Source of the DNA: Halomonas zincidurans B6
GTDB lineage: Bacteria; Pseudomonadota; Gammaproteobacteria; Pseudomonadales; Halomonadaceae
Reading direction: 5' to 3'
Length of the DNA stretch: 64,000 nucleotides
NCBI RefSeq assembly: GCF_000731955.1
Contig: NZ_JNCK01000001.1
Span: 3,472,001 to 3,536,000 of the forward strand
How positions within the stretch are numbered: the stretch's first letter is position 1; every line of letters begins with the position of its first letter. Below, in pieces: positions 63,921 to 64,000 of the stretch. Under the pieces are notes generated by a model that did no database searches, was not told the DNA's origin, and worked only from the letters and a program-made list of their open reading frames with translations. The translations under genes were made by a program, and so were the position numbers.

Positions 63921-64000
63921 CGCTATCTCCTCGCAGTGGCCAGCAGAGCAATCGCAGTTGAACTGACGAGGGGCGCTGGGGATAAGCCCCGAGCGACAAC

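Noticed and set aside
63921..64000. Terminator or gene start at the right edge
   Set aside because: Only a short GGGG/CCCC stem is visible and the upstream gene is outside the window.

Overview
The window is high-GC chromosomal DNA from a gammaproteobacterium. Gene order and protein character point to a halophile of the Halomonadaceae (Halomonas, Salinicola or Kushneria-like); this is inferred from synteny and family knowledge, not a search. Two long blocks are core chromosome: the carA-carB-greA ... ftsH-folP-glmM-tpiA-secG-tRNA-rimP-nusA-infB-rbfA-truB-rpsO-pnp series (32-53 kb), and a Pseudomonas-type gluQ-cbrB-(crcZ)-pcnB-folK-panB-panC block (56.8-64 kb, minus strand).

Layout. 0-3.4 kb: metK, a small lipoprotein, an SAH riboswitch and ahcY. 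3.5-15.8 kb: an accessory segment lying between ahcY and metF, with a CPA1 Na+/H+ antiporter, an eight-gene operon resembling only the membrane arm of respiratory complex I, a miniature inverted-repeat element, D-tartrate dehydratase, a remnant of a tartrate/isopropylmalate-type dehydrogenase and an AEC permease. 16-17.6 kb: metF and a Mn-type superoxide dismutase. 18-21 kb: a dctPQM TRAP transporter behind a sigma-54 promoter with two tandem dyads. 21.7-24 kb: ilvIH. 24-30 kb: recN (LexA box), grpE, dnaK (sigma-32 promoters) and dnaJ. 30-37 kb: a DMT permease, dapB, carA (attenuator-like leader), carB and greA. 37-53 kb: yhbY, rlmE, ftsH and the translation/RNA-processing superoperon with tRNA-Leu(GAG) and initiator tRNA. 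53-57 kb: hisC, a second AEC permease, thiolase, panC. 57-64 kb: panB, folK, pcnB, a CA-motif-rich sRNA, cbrB and gluQ.

Two items stand out. First, the operon at 4.9-13.2 kb encodes NuoA, H, J, K, L, M and N homologues plus one protein that fuses a NuoB-like and a NuoD-like domain. That fusion lacks all cysteines of the N2 cluster and the quinone-site histidines, and no NuoC/E/F/G/I gene is present. It cannot be an NADH dehydrogenase as encoded; an ion- or inorganic-carbon-translocating machine built on a dead hydrogenase scaffold is the best inference. Second, the region between cbrB and pcnB (60691-61186, minus) has a -24/-12 promoter, about eight AACAAC-type clusters, a 12-bp hairpin displaying such clusters in its loop, and a terminator. 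This is the architecture of the Hfq/Crc decoy RNA CrcZ. The partner kinase gene cbrA, which in Pseudomonas lies between gluQ and cbrB, is absent here.

The methionine-cycle genes metK, ahcY and metF work together (SAM synthesis, SAH hydrolysis, methyl-THF supply), with ahcY controlled by SAH. The stress genes carry readable SOS and heat-shock sites, and the C4-dicarboxylate and CbrB/CrcZ systems carry sigma-54 sites.
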